From NCBI GenBank assembly GCA_963746175.1, contig CAVVAH010000004.1, forward strand, positions 1,116,001 through 1,180,000: 64,000 bases of DNA, in the 5' to 3' direction. This DNA is from CAVVAH01 sp963746175 (lineage in GTDB: Bacteria > Actinomycetota > Actinomycetes > JACCUZ01). The notes below the pieces were generated by a model that was given only the letters and a program-made list of their open reading frames with translations, was not told where the DNA came from and did no database searches. Both the position numbers and the translations under genes were made by a program. This document shows positions 16,664 to 24,810 of the stretch, one piece after another. The first letter of the stretch is position 1. Each line of letters starts with the position of its first letter.

Positions 16664-17932
16664 GTGCTGGACCTCAAGCTGCTGCGGGACGACCCGGAGG
16701 CCGTCCGCGCCTCGCAGCGCGCGCGGCGCGAGGACCCGGGCCTGGTCGACGAGGTGCTGGCCGCCGACGAGCGGCGGCGGGCGGCGATCGTGACGTACGA
16801 GCGGGTCCGGGGCGAGCAGAAGGAGCTCGGGCGCCAGGTGGCCGGGGCGACCGGCGACGAGAAGGCCGACCTGCTCGTGCGGACGAAGGACCTGGCTGCC
16901 GTGGTGAAGGCGGCGGACGCCGACTCGGCCGCCGCGCTGGCGGAGTTCACGGGCCTCATGGGCCGGCTCTCCAACGTCACCGAGCCCGGGGTGCCCGAGG
17001 GTGGCGAGGACGACTACGTGGTGCTCGAGCACGTCGGCGAGCCGCCGCAGCTCGACTTCGAGCCGCTGGACCACCTCGAGCTCGGCGTGCGGCTCGGCGC
17101 CATCGACACCGAGCGCGGCGCCAAGGTGTCCGGCGCGCGGTTCTACTACCTCACCGGCGTCGGCGCGCAGCTGCAGCTCGCGATGCTCAACCTCGCGATG
17201 GCGCAGGCGGCCGAGGCCGGGTTCGTGCCCGTCGTCCCGCCGGTGCTGGTCAAGCCGGAGGCGATGGAGGGGACCGGGTTCCTGGCCCAGGCCGCGGAGA
17301 ACGTCTACCACCTGCCGGAGGAGGACCTGTACCTCGTCGGCACGTCGGAGGTGCCGCTGGCGGCGTACCACATGGACGAGGTCATCGACGCCGACCGGCT
17401 GCCGCTGCGCTACGCCGGCTGGTCGACGTGCTTCCGCAAGGAGGCCGGGTCGTACGGCAAGGACACCCGCGGCATCCTGCGCGTCCACCAGTTCGACAAG
17501 ATCGAGATGTTCTCCTACGTCGCGCCGGAGGACGCCGCGGCCGAGCACCAGCGGCTGCTGGCCTGGGAGCGCGAGATGCTCGCCAAGGTCGAGGTGCCGT
17601 ACCGGATCATCGACGTCGCCGCGGGCGACCTCGGCGGCTCGGCGGCGCGCAAGTACGACTGCGAGGCGTGGGTGCCGACCCAGGGCCGCTACCGCGAGCT
17701 GACGTCGACGTCCAACTGCACGACGTTCCAGGCGCGGCGGCTGCGGGTCCGGATGCGCGACGCCGACGGAACCCGGCCGCTGGCAACGCTGAACGGCACC
17801 CTCGCGACGACCCGGTGGATCGTTGCGATCCTCGAGAACCACCAGCAGGCCGACGGCTCCGTGCGGGTGCCGGTGGCGCTGCGGCCGTTCCTCGGCGGCC
17901 GCGAGGTCCTCGAGCCGATTGCCAAGGTCTAG
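16664..17932 (+). CDS. serS: seryl-tRNA synthetase
   Basis: A 422-residue class II aminoacyl-tRNA synthetase that charges tRNA-Ser. The N-terminal coiled-coil arm spans about 1-105. The catalytic core has ARFYYLTGVGAQLQ-like motif 1 sequence, motif 2 CFRKEAGSYGKDTRGILRVHQF in parts at about 262-283, and STSNCTTFQARR plus a closing GRFLALNG-like motif 3 region (LATLNGTLATTR). The GTG at 16664 gives the family N-terminus VLDLKLLRDDPEAV; upstream in-frame codons do not match. No T-box or other leader can be seen. The next gene begins 8 bases after the TAG. Confidence 0.95.
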   Translation: MLDLKLLRDDPEAVRASQRARREDPGLVDEVLAADERRRAAIVTYERVRGEQKELGRQVAGATGDEKADLLVRTKDLAAVVKAADADSAAALAEFTGLMGRLSNVTEPGVPEGGEDDYVVLEHVGEPPQLDFEPLDHLELGVRLGAIDTERGAKVSGARFYYLTGVGAQLQLAMLNLAMAQAAEAGFVPVVPPVLVKPEAMEGTGFLAQAAENVYHLPEEDLYLVGTSEVPLAAYHMDEVIDADRLPLRYAGWSTCFRKEAGSYGKDTRGILRVHQFDKIEMFSYVAPEDAAAEHQRLLAWEREMLAKVEVPYRIIDVAAGDLGGSAARKYDCEAWVPTQGRYRELTSTSNCTTFQARRLRVRMRDADGTRPLATLNGTLATTRWIVAILENHQQADGSVRVPVALRPFLGGREVLEPIAKV

Positions 17933-17940
17933 GCACTGCC

Positions 17941-19104
17941 GTGGCCGACGCGACGACACCGGACGAGGCGGCCGGGCCGACGGCCGGGAGCGAGCCGACA
18001 GCCGTGAGCGAGCCGACAGCCGTGAGCGAGCCGACGGCCGACGAGCTGCGCGCCGGCTGCAACCGCTTCCTGCTCGGGCACGGCGACCGGCCGCCGTCGG
18101 TCGTGCTCGCCGAGGTGCACGACGTGCTCGGGGACGTCACCGCCGACCGCTACGGCGACGGGGGAGTTGTCGAGGAGCTGGAAGTCGAGGTCGCGTCGTT
18201 GCTCGGCAAGCCGGCCGCGGTGCTGATGCCGAGCGGGACGATGGCCCAGCAGGTCGCGCTGCGCGTGCACGCGGACCGGACCGGCCGCCGGACCGTCCTC
18301 TGGCACCCGACCTGCCACCTCGCGCTGCACGAGGACCAGGCCGCCGAGCGGCTGCACGGCCTGCACGCGCGCCCGGTCGGCGACGCCCGTCGGCTGATCA
18401 CCCTGGCCGACCTCGAGGAGGTCGCGGAGTACGCCGGCACCCTGCTGCTCGAGCTGCCGCAGCGTGAGATCGGCGGCCAGCTGCCGGAGTGGGACGACCT
18501 GGTCGCGCAGACCGCGCTGGCCCGGTCGCACGGCACCGCGACGCACCTCGACGGCGCCCGGCTGCTGGAGTCGCTGCCCCACTACGGGCGGTCCGCGGCC
18601 GAGGTCTGCGAGCTGTTCGACTCGGTGTACCTCTCGCTGTACAAGGGGCTCGGCGGCATCTCCGGGTGCCTGCTCGCCGGCGACGAGCAGCTGGTGGCCG
18701 AGGCGCGCGAGTGGCGGCACCGGCACGGCGGCACGCTGTTCGGCCTGTGGCCGTACGCCGCCGCGGGGCTGGCCGGGCTGCGGTTGCGCGGCCCGCGGAT
18801 GGCGGCGTACGCCGAGCACGCGCGGGCGATCGCGGCGGAGCTGGCGGGGGTGGACGGCCTGCGGCTGGTGCCCGACCCGCCGCAGGCGCAGATGTTCCAC
18901 CTGTACGTCGACCGCACCGCCGACGACCTGATGGCCGGGATCCGGCGGGTCGCGGCGGAGCGGAAGGTGTGGACCTGGTCGTGGACCTTCCCGTCGGAGA
19001 CGCCGGGCTGGTCGGCGGTGGAGCTCTCTGTCGGCGACGCGACGCTCGGCTTCACCCCCGCCGAGGTGCGCGACCTCGTCGAGGACGTCCTCCGCGGCGC
19101 CTGA
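17941..19104 (+). CDS. threonine-aldolase-like PLP enzyme
   Basis: About 387 residues of fold-type I PLP enzyme, beta-eliminating lyase family. FLLGHGDRPP opens the fold (about 39-48), LMPSGTMAQQVAL is near 98-110, HLDGARLLE holds the cofactor Asp, and LYKGLGGISGC carries the Schiff-base Lys (about residue 236). Low-specificity threonine aldolases cleave threonine or allo-threonine to glycine and acetaldehyde; some relatives act on other beta-hydroxy amino acids. Three 18-base tandem repeats near the 5' end encode SEPTA units, and two of them contain further in-frame GTG codons (18004, 18022), so the start is uncertain. It is 8 bases behind serS, so cotranscribed. Confidence 0.82.
   Translation: MADATTPDEAAGPTAGSEPTAVSEPTAVSEPTADELRAGCNRFLLGHGDRPPSVVLAEVHDVLGDVTADRYGDGGVVEELEVEVASLLGKPAAVLMPSGTMAQQVALRVHADRTGRRTVLWHPTCHLALHEDQAAERLHGLHARPVGDARRLITLADLEEVAEYAGTLLLELPQREIGGQLPEWDDLVAQTALARSHGTATHLDGARLLESLPHYGRSAAEVCELFDSVYLSLYKGLGGISGCLLAGDEQLVAEAREWRHRHGGTLFGLWPYAAAGLAGLRLRGPRMAAYAEHARAIAAELAGVDGLRLVPDPPQAQMFHLYVDRTADDLMAGIRRVAAERKVWTWSWTFPSETPGWSAVELSVGDATLGFTPAEVRDLVEDVLRGA
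17983..18036 (+). repeat. 18-base tandem repeat, three units, in coding sequence
   Basis: Units at 17983-18000, 18001-18018 and 18019-18036 follow GCCGTGAGCGAGCCGACA with two or three substitutions. Each encodes a six-residue block of the A-[VG]-S-E-P-T type ahead of the conserved aldolase domain. Copy number could vary between strains by slippage. Confidence 0.8.
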
Positions 19105-19187
19105 CCGCCGTCCCCGCGCCCCGCCGCGCCGTCCCACATCCGTCCCGTCTGCTCGTTTGCGACGTTGCCCCGGAAGGTCCTGAACGA

Positions 19188-20603
19188 TCACCGCTCGGCG
19201 GGTGGCCGCCAGGTGGTGACGGGTTCCGTCCAGGTGCGCCCGTCGTCGTCGGAGACCAGGGTGTCCAGGTAGATCCGGCCGTCGTGGACGGTGATGTCCA
19301 GGCCCAGCCGCGGGGCGTCCCTGACCTGCCGCCCGCCTTCGTGCACCGGTTCGAACGCCCCGCGCGTGAGGCTGTCGGCCCGCCAGATCGTCAGTCCTGG
19401 CGTCGTCGTCAACTCGCGGTAGTCCCACGCCAGCAGGCCGCCGCCCGGCGTCCGGGCGACGTGCGGGTCGATGCCGATCTCCTTCGGGTGGCCGGCCTCG
19501 CCCATCTCGGCCCGGCTGAGCGGCAGCCAGGGCCGGCTGGCGACCTTGCGCAGGCCTCCTGAGCGCTCGCCGACGACGAAGATGTCGACGCGGTCCGACC
19601 ACAGCGGCCAGTGGTAGTACGTCGGCGTGTCGTCGGCCGACAGTGACGCGACCGCGCCGAGCAGCGGCGTCCGCGGCAGCGGGGCGTACCGCCTCCCGCC
19701 GGCGTCGATCCACCAGGCACGGTCGTAGCCGCTCACGATGTAGCCGTCAGCGGTCTGGTTGTAGACGTACTCGATGCCCCAGGGCCGCTGACCGAGCGTC
19801 GGCCGCCCCATCGAGCGGCCGACGACCCAGGTCGCCGGCAGGGACGCGGCGGTGGCGCTGCGTACGTCGAGCACGCACCAGCCGGACTCGCCCTTGCCGT
19901 GGCCGATCACCGGGTCGGTGAGGTTGCGGTCGCACTGGAACACCAGACCCGGGTCCTTCGCAGGACGTTGCTCGTCGACCATCTGGACCTGTCGAAGCCG
20001 TCCGTCTGCTGTGACGAGCCGTTGCCGGGCGTTGAGCTCGTCGTTGAGCAGGAAGCCGTGGCCACCCGTCCGCGAGATCGACTGGACGTTCAGCTGGCGC
20101 GGACGCAGATATGTCGTCGTGCGGTACCCGTCGTCCGTCACGGCGAGCGCCCGGAACGTCGGGTGGGACCGGCAGTCCGGACAGGGCGGGCAGGCGAGGC
20201 ACGCGGTCTCCCACATCGACACCCGCACGTCGGGGTCGTCGAAGGCAGCCACCGCGTGGACAAGAACCGCGTTGTAGCTCAGCACCGTCTGCCGCGGCGT
20301 GAGCCGGTCGGTGCCCTCGGCCGGCCGGAACCGCTCGACCGGGCGTCCGGAGTCGCTGCGTGTCGGGCTCGGCTGCGGCCGGTGCGAGTCGGCCGGGTCC
20401 GGAGTCCGGCCGGTGAGGTTCCCCAGCGCGAACGAACCTGCCACCACGGCGACGGCCACCACGACCGCCGCCACGGCGACCGACGCCGCCCGCCACCGCT
20501 GCGCCCTGTCGATGCGCCGGTGCACCTCGGCGAGACGGTCCGGCGAGTGACCTGCGACGCCGTCCGCGAGGTGAGCCAGCTCCCTGAGGTCGTCGATGGT
20601 CAT
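19188..20603 (-). CDS. membrane partner of the SigE-family sigma factor; extracytoplasmic propeller-like domain
   Basis: A 471-residue protein that I recognise only by type. Residues 1-38 are cytoplasmic and helical (RELAHLADGVAGHSPDRLAEVHRRIDRA), about 39-59 is one transmembrane helix, and the rest is outside: a Pro-rich linker, then repeated beta-strand units ending in DGRIYLDTLVSDDDGRTWTEP, a BNR-type Asp-box. Cys135, 138, 141 and 144 form CxxCxxCxxC in CLACPPCPDC. The ATG overlaps the sigma gene stop (ATGA), so it is translationally coupled and probably controls the sigma factor. The N-terminus lacks the HxxxCxxC zinc anti-sigma motif, so an anti-sigma role is inference from position. Confidence 0.62.
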   Translation of the reverse strand: MTIDDLRELAHLADGVAGHSPDRLAEVHRRIDRAQRWRAASVAVAAVVVAVAVVAGSFALGNLTGRTPDPADSHRPQPSPTRSDSGRPVERFRPAEGTDRLTPRQTVLSYNAVLVHAVAAFDDPDVRVSMWETACLACPPCPDCRSHPTFRALAVTDDGYRTTTYLRPRQLNVQSISRTGGHGFLLNDELNARQRLVTADGRLRQVQMVDEQRPAKDPGLVFQCDRNLTDPVIGHGKGESGWCVLDVRSATAASLPATWVVGRSMGRPTLGQRPWGIEYVYNQTADGYIVSGYDRAWWIDAGGRRYAPLPRTPLLGAVASLSADDTPTYYHWPLWSDRVDIFVVGERSGGLRKVASRPWLPLSRAEMGEAGHPKEIGIDPHVARTPGGGLLAWDYRELTTTPGLTIWRADSLTRGAFEPVHEGGRQVRDAPRLGLDITVHDGRIYLDTLVSDDDGRTWTEPVTTWRPPAER

Positions 20604-21124
20604 GGCTTGCTCCACTCGTCGACGGGGGGAACCCGAGGTGAGCTCGGCGGGCTCAGGGCCGGGTCCACCCGCAGCTTGGCGAGCGCCTTCGCCGCCTGGC
20701 TCTTCACGGTGCCCGGCGAGCAGGCGAGCAGCTGTGCCGTCTCTGCCTCGCTCCGGTCCTCGAGGTAGCGCAGGACCACCACCGCTCGCTGCCGGGGCGG
20801 AAGGCGCCGCAACGCCAGCCACAGGTCGTGGCGTTCGGCGGAGAGCTCCGACTCGGGCGGCGCGTCGGTCTCGGGGAGCTCCGAGGTCGGCGTCTCACCG
20901 GTCCAGCGGCGCCGCCACCAGGACGCCGACGTGGTGGCCATGATCCGGCGCACGTACGCCTCGGGCTCCCACTCGATCCGGCGCCAGGCGAACCACGCCT
21001 TCGCCAGGGCGGTCTGCAGCAGGTCCTCGGCGCCGTGCCGGTCGCCCGTCAGGAGGTACGCCGTGCGCAGCAGCCCCGGCGAGCGGGCGACGACGAACGC
21101 GTCGAACTCCGCCTCGTCCGCCAC
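20600..21124 (-). CDS. SigE-family extracytoplasmic-function sigma factor
   Basis: A 174-residue sigma factor with region 2 (LLRTAYLLTGDRHGAEDLLQ, AKAWFAWRRI, EAYVRRIM at about 18-62) and region 4 (LRRLPPRQRAVVVLRYLED, SEAETAQLLACSPGTVKSQ at about 97-140). This is the actinobacterial SigE-like group of ECF factors. I choose the GTG at 21124 because AGAGG lies 10 bases before it; an in-frame GTG at 21154 would add ten residues but has no ribosome-binding site. It is coupled to the downstream membrane protein. A candidate autoregulated promoter lies at 21176-21203. Confidence 0.88.
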   Translation of the reverse strand: MADEAEFDAFVVARSPGLLRTAYLLTGDRHGAEDLLQTALAKAWFAWRRIEWEPEAYVRRIMATTSASWWRRRWTGETPTSELPETDAPPESELSAERHDLWLALRRLPPRQRAVVVLRYLEDRSEAETAQLLACSPGTVKSQAAKALAKLRVDPALSPPSSPRVPPVDEWSKP

Positions 21125-21175
21125 GTCACCACGACCTCTCGGCCCGCCATCCACAGTGTGCCGGTGCTCGCGTCA

Positions 21176-21203
21176 AGACGCGCTGGACCTCGGGTCGCGT
21201 TGC
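21176..21203 (-). promoter_or_regulatory. candidate ECF-type promoter of the sigma operon
   Basis: Reading the minus strand, GCAACG (21203-21198) and CGTCT (21180-21176) are 17 bases apart, which resembles the AAC/CGTC pattern of ECF promoters. The position, about 50-80 bases upstream of the sigma gene start, fits autoregulation. It was found by eye only, and short motifs in GC-rich DNA often arise by chance. Confidence 0.3.
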
Positions 21204-21278
21204 CCTGGGTCGGGAGGCAGGAGGGCGTACGACGCCCCGGCCGGCCCCGCGCCCTCGGCCTCAGGAAGGATCGGAGCC

Positions 21279-22094
21279 GTGGAGGGTGCCGCGGACCGTA
21301 CGCCTCGTCTGGTCGCGACCGACCTGGACGGGACGATCGTCCGGCGGGACATGACGATCTCGGACCGCACCGTCGCAGCCCTGCAGGGCGTCGAGGCGCT
21401 CGGCGTACCCGTGGTGCTGGTGACCGGACGGCCGGCCCGGTGGATGGCCGTGGTGGCGGACCGGCTCGGGCATACCGGGCTCGCGGTGTGCGCCAACGGC
21501 GCGGTGCTCTACGACCTGCACACCGAGCAGGTGGTGTGGTCCGAACCGCTCGCCGTGGCGGTCGGCCTCGAGGTGGCGCACCGGATCCGCGAGGCGGTGC
21601 CCGAGGTCGCGTTCGCGGTGGAGACCTCGTCCGGCTTCGGCCACGAGCCGACGTACCTCGCGCGCTACGACGCCGGCATCGAGCGTGCGATCGGCCCGGT
21701 CGAGGACCTGTACACCGAACCTGCCCTCAAGCTGCTGGCGCGGCACGAGGCGATGAGCCCGGACGACCTCGTCGCGGCCGCCCGCGAGGTGGTGGGCGAC
21801 CTGGTCGAGGTCACCCACTCCGCCACCGAGTCGGCGCTGCTGGAGATCTCGGCGGCCGGGGTGTCGAAGGCGTCGGGGCTGGCGCGGTTCGCCGCCTCGC
21901 GCGGCATCGACGCAGCCGACGTCGTGGCGTTCGGCGACATGCCCAACGACCTGCCGATGCTCGCCTGGGCCGGCCTGGCGTACGGCGTCAGCGACGGCCA
22001 CCCGGACGTGCTGGCCGCGGTGGCCCACCTCGTCGACCCGCCCGAGCAGGACGGCGTCGCCCGCACCCTCGAGTCCCTCTTCACCCTGCCCTGA
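21279..22094 (+). CDS. Cof-type HAD phosphatase
   Basis: A 271-residue HAD hydrolase with a C2-type cap. Motif I is VATDLDGTIV (Asp15 nucleophile, Asp17), motif II VLVTGRP (about 47-53), the Lys motif lies in GVSKASGLARFA (about 197-208), and motif IV is VAFGDMPNDLPML (about 217-229). Such enzymes dephosphorylate small metabolites, often sugar phosphates or nucleotides; the substrate cannot be named. AGGAAGGA sits 8 bases upstream of the GTG at 21279. The syntenic mycobacterial gene is also a HAD phosphatase near serS. Confidence 0.88.
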   Translation: MEGAADRTPRLVATDLDGTIVRRDMTISDRTVAALQGVEALGVPVVLVTGRPARWMAVVADRLGHTGLAVCANGAVLYDLHTEQVVWSEPLAVAVGLEVAHRIREAVPEVAFAVETSSGFGHEPTYLARYDAGIERAIGPVEDLYTEPALKLLARHEAMSPDDLVAAAREVVGDLVEVTHSATESALLEISAAGVSKASGLARFAASRGIDAADVVAFGDMPNDLPMLAWAGLAYGVSDGHPDVLAAVAHLVDPPEQDGVARTLESLFTLP

Positions 22095-22108
22095 CCCGCG
22101 CCCCTGCC

Positions 22109-22163
22109 GGTGATCCACACCGGATCGTTGCGGAAATACCACACGGATCCGGTGTGGATCACC
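22109..22163. repeat. palindromic repeat, copy A
   Basis: Arms GGTGATCCACACCGGATC (22109-22126) and GATCCGGTGTGGATCACC (22146-22163) form a perfect 18-base inverted repeat around a 19-base loop containing GCGGAAATACCACAC. A near-identical copy in the same orientation lies at 23117. It stands between convergent genes, so termination is plausible. Confidence 0.75.
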
Positions 22164-22167
22164 GCGG

Positions 22168-23049
22168 TCAGGCGGCGTGAGCCAGGCCGAGGAACCAACG
22201 GATCTCCCGGATGACGGCGTCGGGCTCGGTCCAGAGCCGGCGCGCGGCGATCCGAAGCAGAACGATGCCCGTGCCCTGGATGTCGTTCTGCCGCGCGAGG
22301 TCGGCCCGCCACTGCTCCGGACCCAGGTGGTACACCTGACCGTCCGCCTCCACGCCTTTCCGCAACGATCGCCAGAGCGCGTCGACGTAGCGGAGCCCGC
22401 CAGGTGTGGAGACAGGTGCGTTCAGCTCGGGCGCCGGCAGAGCAGCTCGGCGGAGCAGGCGCGCCAGCTGCGCCTCCGACGCAGCGTGCGATCCCGCGGC
22501 CAGGTCGGCCATCGCGAGACGAGGCAGGCGCGAGCCGCCGGACGGAGCCTGGTCCAGCTCCACGGCCAATCGGTCCACTGTCGTCAGGCCGGCCTGGACT
22601 GAGCGGCCGAGCAGGTCGTCGACCTCGCTCAACCGACGAAGGTCGAGACACGCGTCGAGCACCGAGCGCGCAGGTGGGGTGACGACGAGGCCGCGGACCT
22701 CTGCGCTGCCGAAGGAGCGTGACGACTGACGCACCCACACCCGTTCGGTGGATCCCGGGTGCTTGCTTCCGGTGGTGGTCACGACGATGCGCTGGCCACG
22801 ACAGGGAAGACCCCAGAGCTCAGCTGCAGTCGCGTGGCTCAGGGCAGCAGAAGGTCCCAGCCACAACAGCGCGGCGCGCATCCACTGGCGTCGCGTCGGC
22901 TCGCCGGTGGTCCGGCACACCACTCCGGGCAAGAGCTCCTGCCACGTGCCGACGCGGATCCGGCGGCGCGCAGTGTCGTACCTCGTCCCGGCGATGACCA
23001 CCGTCTCGACGGTGGCGAGGTCATCCACCCACGGGTCCCGCACTCCCAT
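22168..23049 (-). CDS. AbiEi/DUF559-like protein, orphan
   Basis: About 293 residues. The N-terminal 100 residues look like the winged-helix plus AbiEi-type antitoxin region common in actinobacterial orphan proteins (RRIRVGTWQELLPGVVCR, LWLGPSAALSHATAAELWGL). The C-terminal 90 residues resemble the DUF559/Vsr endonuclease fold: YVDALWRSLRKGVEADGQVYH, QWRADLARQNDIQGTGIVLLRI, where E-x-D and later D/R residues could be an active site. No toxin partner (AbiEii-like nucleotidyltransferase) is adjacent. The gene is bracketed by two near-identical 51-base palindromic repeats. The function is unproved; such genes occur in many copies per genome in this group. Confidence 0.65.
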   Translation of the reverse strand: MGVRDPWVDDLATVETVVIAGTRYDTARRRIRVGTWQELLPGVVCRTTGEPTRRQWMRAALLWLGPSAALSHATAAELWGLPCRGQRIVVTTTGSKHPGSTERVWVRQSSRSFGSAEVRGLVVTPPARSVLDACLDLRRLSEVDDLLGRSVQAGLTTVDRLAVELDQAPSGGSRLPRLAMADLAAGSHAASEAQLARLLRRAALPAPELNAPVSTPGGLRYVDALWRSLRKGVEADGQVYHLGPEQWRADLARQNDIQGTGIVLLRIAARRLWTEPDAVIREIRWFLGLAHAA

Positions 23050-23116
23050 GGTCGAAAGAGTGCGCGATGTCCCGGCCTGCCCCGCACGCCCCGTCCACAG
23101 GCCCCTGGAGTGCCCA

Positions 23117-23167
23117 TGATCCACACCGGATCGATGCGGAAATACCACACGGATCCGGTGTGGATCA
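23117..23167. repeat. palindromic repeat, copy B
   Basis: Arms TGATCCACACCGGATC (23117-23132) and GATCCGGTGTGGATCA (23152-23167), with a 19-base loop that differs from copy A at one base. A third partial arm, GTGTGGATCAC, follows at 23181-23191. It is located between the start of the AbiEi-like gene and the end of bpa, both on the minus strand, so it lies downstream of bpa. Confidence 0.75.
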
Positions 23168-23200
23168 CCGGGGTCGCGCGGTGTGGATCACTGGAGGGAG

Positions 23201-23776
23201 CTAGAGGTACTGGCCGGTGTTCTGGGGGGCGGGGGCGTCGTCGGGGCCGCCGGGGCCGCCGGGGATCGAGAGGCCGCCGGGCAGGGCACGGCGGCGCATC
23301 TCCTCGAACTGCGCGCGGGCCGCCATCTGCTGGGCGAACAGCGCGGTCTGGATCCCGTGGAACAGGCCCTCCAGCCAGCCCACCAGCTGCGCCTGCGCGA
23401 CCCGCAGCTCGGACTCCGACGGCACCGAGTCGTCGGTGAACGGCAGCGAGATGCGCTCCAGCTCCTCGACCAGCTCGGGCGCCAGACCCTCCTCCAGCTC
23501 CTTGATGGAGCGGGTGTGGATCTCCTTGAGCCGGACCCGGCTCGCCTCGTCGAGGTCGGAGGCGCGGACCTCCTCGAGCAGCTGCTTGATCATGCTGCCG
23601 ATCCGCATCACCTTGGCCGGCTGGTCGACCAGGTCGGTGACCGAGCGCTCGTCGCCCTCGTCGCCGCCGGGCGCGGCCTCGACCGCCATCCCGTCGGGCC
23701 CGACGACCACCACCCGCTGCTCGGGCTGCTGGCCCCTCTCGTCGGGCTCGGGCGTCTGCGCGTGCTGCTCCGTCAT
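23201..23776 (-). CDS. bpa: bacterial proteasome activator Bpa
   Basis: A 191-residue protein matching mycobacterial Bpa (Rv3780/PafE), a ring-forming activator that opens the 20S proteasome gate without ATP and degrades unfolded substrates such as HspR. The four-helix core spans about 45-155 (VMRIGSMIKQLLEEVRASD, RLKEIHTRSIKELEEGL, QLVGWLEGLFHGIQTALFAQQMAAR). The extreme C-terminus is GQYL, the gate-docking motif of Bpa. The N-terminal 40 residues are disordered. GAGG lies 9 bases before the ATG at 23776. It implies proteasome alpha and beta subunits elsewhere in the genome. Confidence 0.95.
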   Translation of the reverse strand: MTEQHAQTPEPDERGQQPEQRVVVVGPDGMAVEAAPGGDEGDERSVTDLVDQPAKVMRIGSMIKQLLEEVRASDLDEASRVRLKEIHTRSIKELEEGLAPELVEELERISLPFTDDSVPSESELRVAQAQLVGWLEGLFHGIQTALFAQQMAARAQFEEMRRRALPGGLSIPGGPGGPDDAPAPQNTGQYL

Positions 23777-23850
23777 GCGACCCATCCTCGCCCACCCCAT
23801 GCCGGGAAAGCCGGTGGACCCCTCCCTGGCGGCGCTGGCAGGCTCGCCCG

Positions 23851-24810
23851 ATGACCGACGGCATCGCGACCCTCGCCCACCGCCGCCTCACCCCCGACGA
23901 CCTCGTCGCCGTCTGCCGGGTGCTCGAGGCCAGCGACCTCGCCGTCGTGGGCTTCGTCGACTTCACCCCCGACGAGGTCGCCGCCGACCTGCGCCGGGAC
24001 GATCTCGAGGCGTACGGGTGGTACGACGCCGCCGGCACGATGGAGGCGTACGGCTGGCTGTCCCGGGCCGCCGACAGCAACAACGTCGAGGTCGACCTCT
24101 ACGTCCACCCCGAGCACGACGCGGCGCTGGGCCACCAGGCGCTGGCCGTCCTCGAGGCCAGGGGACGCGCGCTGGTCGCGGAAGCCGGGCACGACGAGCC
24201 GTGGTTCGGCATGGGTGTCTACCGCGCCGACGCCCGCACCCGGGGGTGGCTGCAGGCTGCCGGCTACACGGTGCAGACCACGTTCGTCCGGATGCGGATC
24301 GACCTCGACCCGGACAGGCCGGTCGACGTGCCGCCCACCGACGTCGTCGTACGCCGGGTCACCGACGAGGCCGACCTGCGCCGCGCGTACGAGATCGAGG
24401 AGACGTCCTTCCTCGAGCACTACGGCAACGTGCCGGCCACCTTCGAGCGCTGGCGGGAACGGCTCGCGAAGCAGGGACCGGACTGGGCCCACGTCTTCCT
24501 GGCCGAGGTTGACGGCGAGCCGGTCGGCGTGATGGTCACCACCCGGCAGTTCGAGCCGGACGAGGACGCCGGCTACGTCCGCACCCTCGGCGTCCTGCCC
24601 GCCGGGCGGGGCAAGGGGGTGGCGAAGGCGATGCTGCGGGACTGCTTCGCGGCGGCCCAGCACGCCGGCCGCAAGGCCGTCCTCCTGCACGTCGACGTCG
24701 CGAACGTGACCGGCGCGCTGCGGCTCTACGAGTCGGTCGGGATGCGCCCGGTCCTGGAGATCGACGCGTACGCCAAGGGCACCAGCTCGGTCGACGCCGC
24801 CTCGGCCTGA
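23851..24810 (+). CDS. tandem GNAT N-acetyltransferase, mycothiol-synthase-like fold
   Basis: A 319-residue double-GNAT protein. The first half keeps a weak acetyl-CoA site (VDLYVHPEHDAALGHQAL, about 82-99). The second half is canonical (VRTLGVLPAGRGKGVAKAML, about 244-263, then VDVANVTGALRLYESVGM). The plan resembles MshD, in which only the C-terminal domain is catalytic, but general sequence does not prove it acts on mycothiol. It is divergent from bpa with 74 bases between. Confidence 0.82.
   Translation: MTDGIATLAHRRLTPDDLVAVCRVLEASDLAVVGFVDFTPDEVAADLRRDDLEAYGWYDAAGTMEAYGWLSRAADSNNVEVDLYVHPEHDAALGHQALAVLEARGRALVAEAGHDEPWFGMGVYRADARTRGWLQAAGYTVQTTFVRMRIDLDPDRPVDVPPTDVVVRRVTDEADLRRAYEIEETSFLEHYGNVPATFERWRERLAKQGPDWAHVFLAEVDGEPVGVMVTTRQFEPDEDAGYVRTLGVLPAGRGKGVAKAMLRDCFAAAQHAGRKAVLLHVDVANVTGALRLYESVGMRPVLEIDAYAKGTSSVDAASA

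Noticed and set aside
17983..18036. CRISPR-like direct repeats
   Set aside because: The units are adjacent without spacers, code in frame and number only three.
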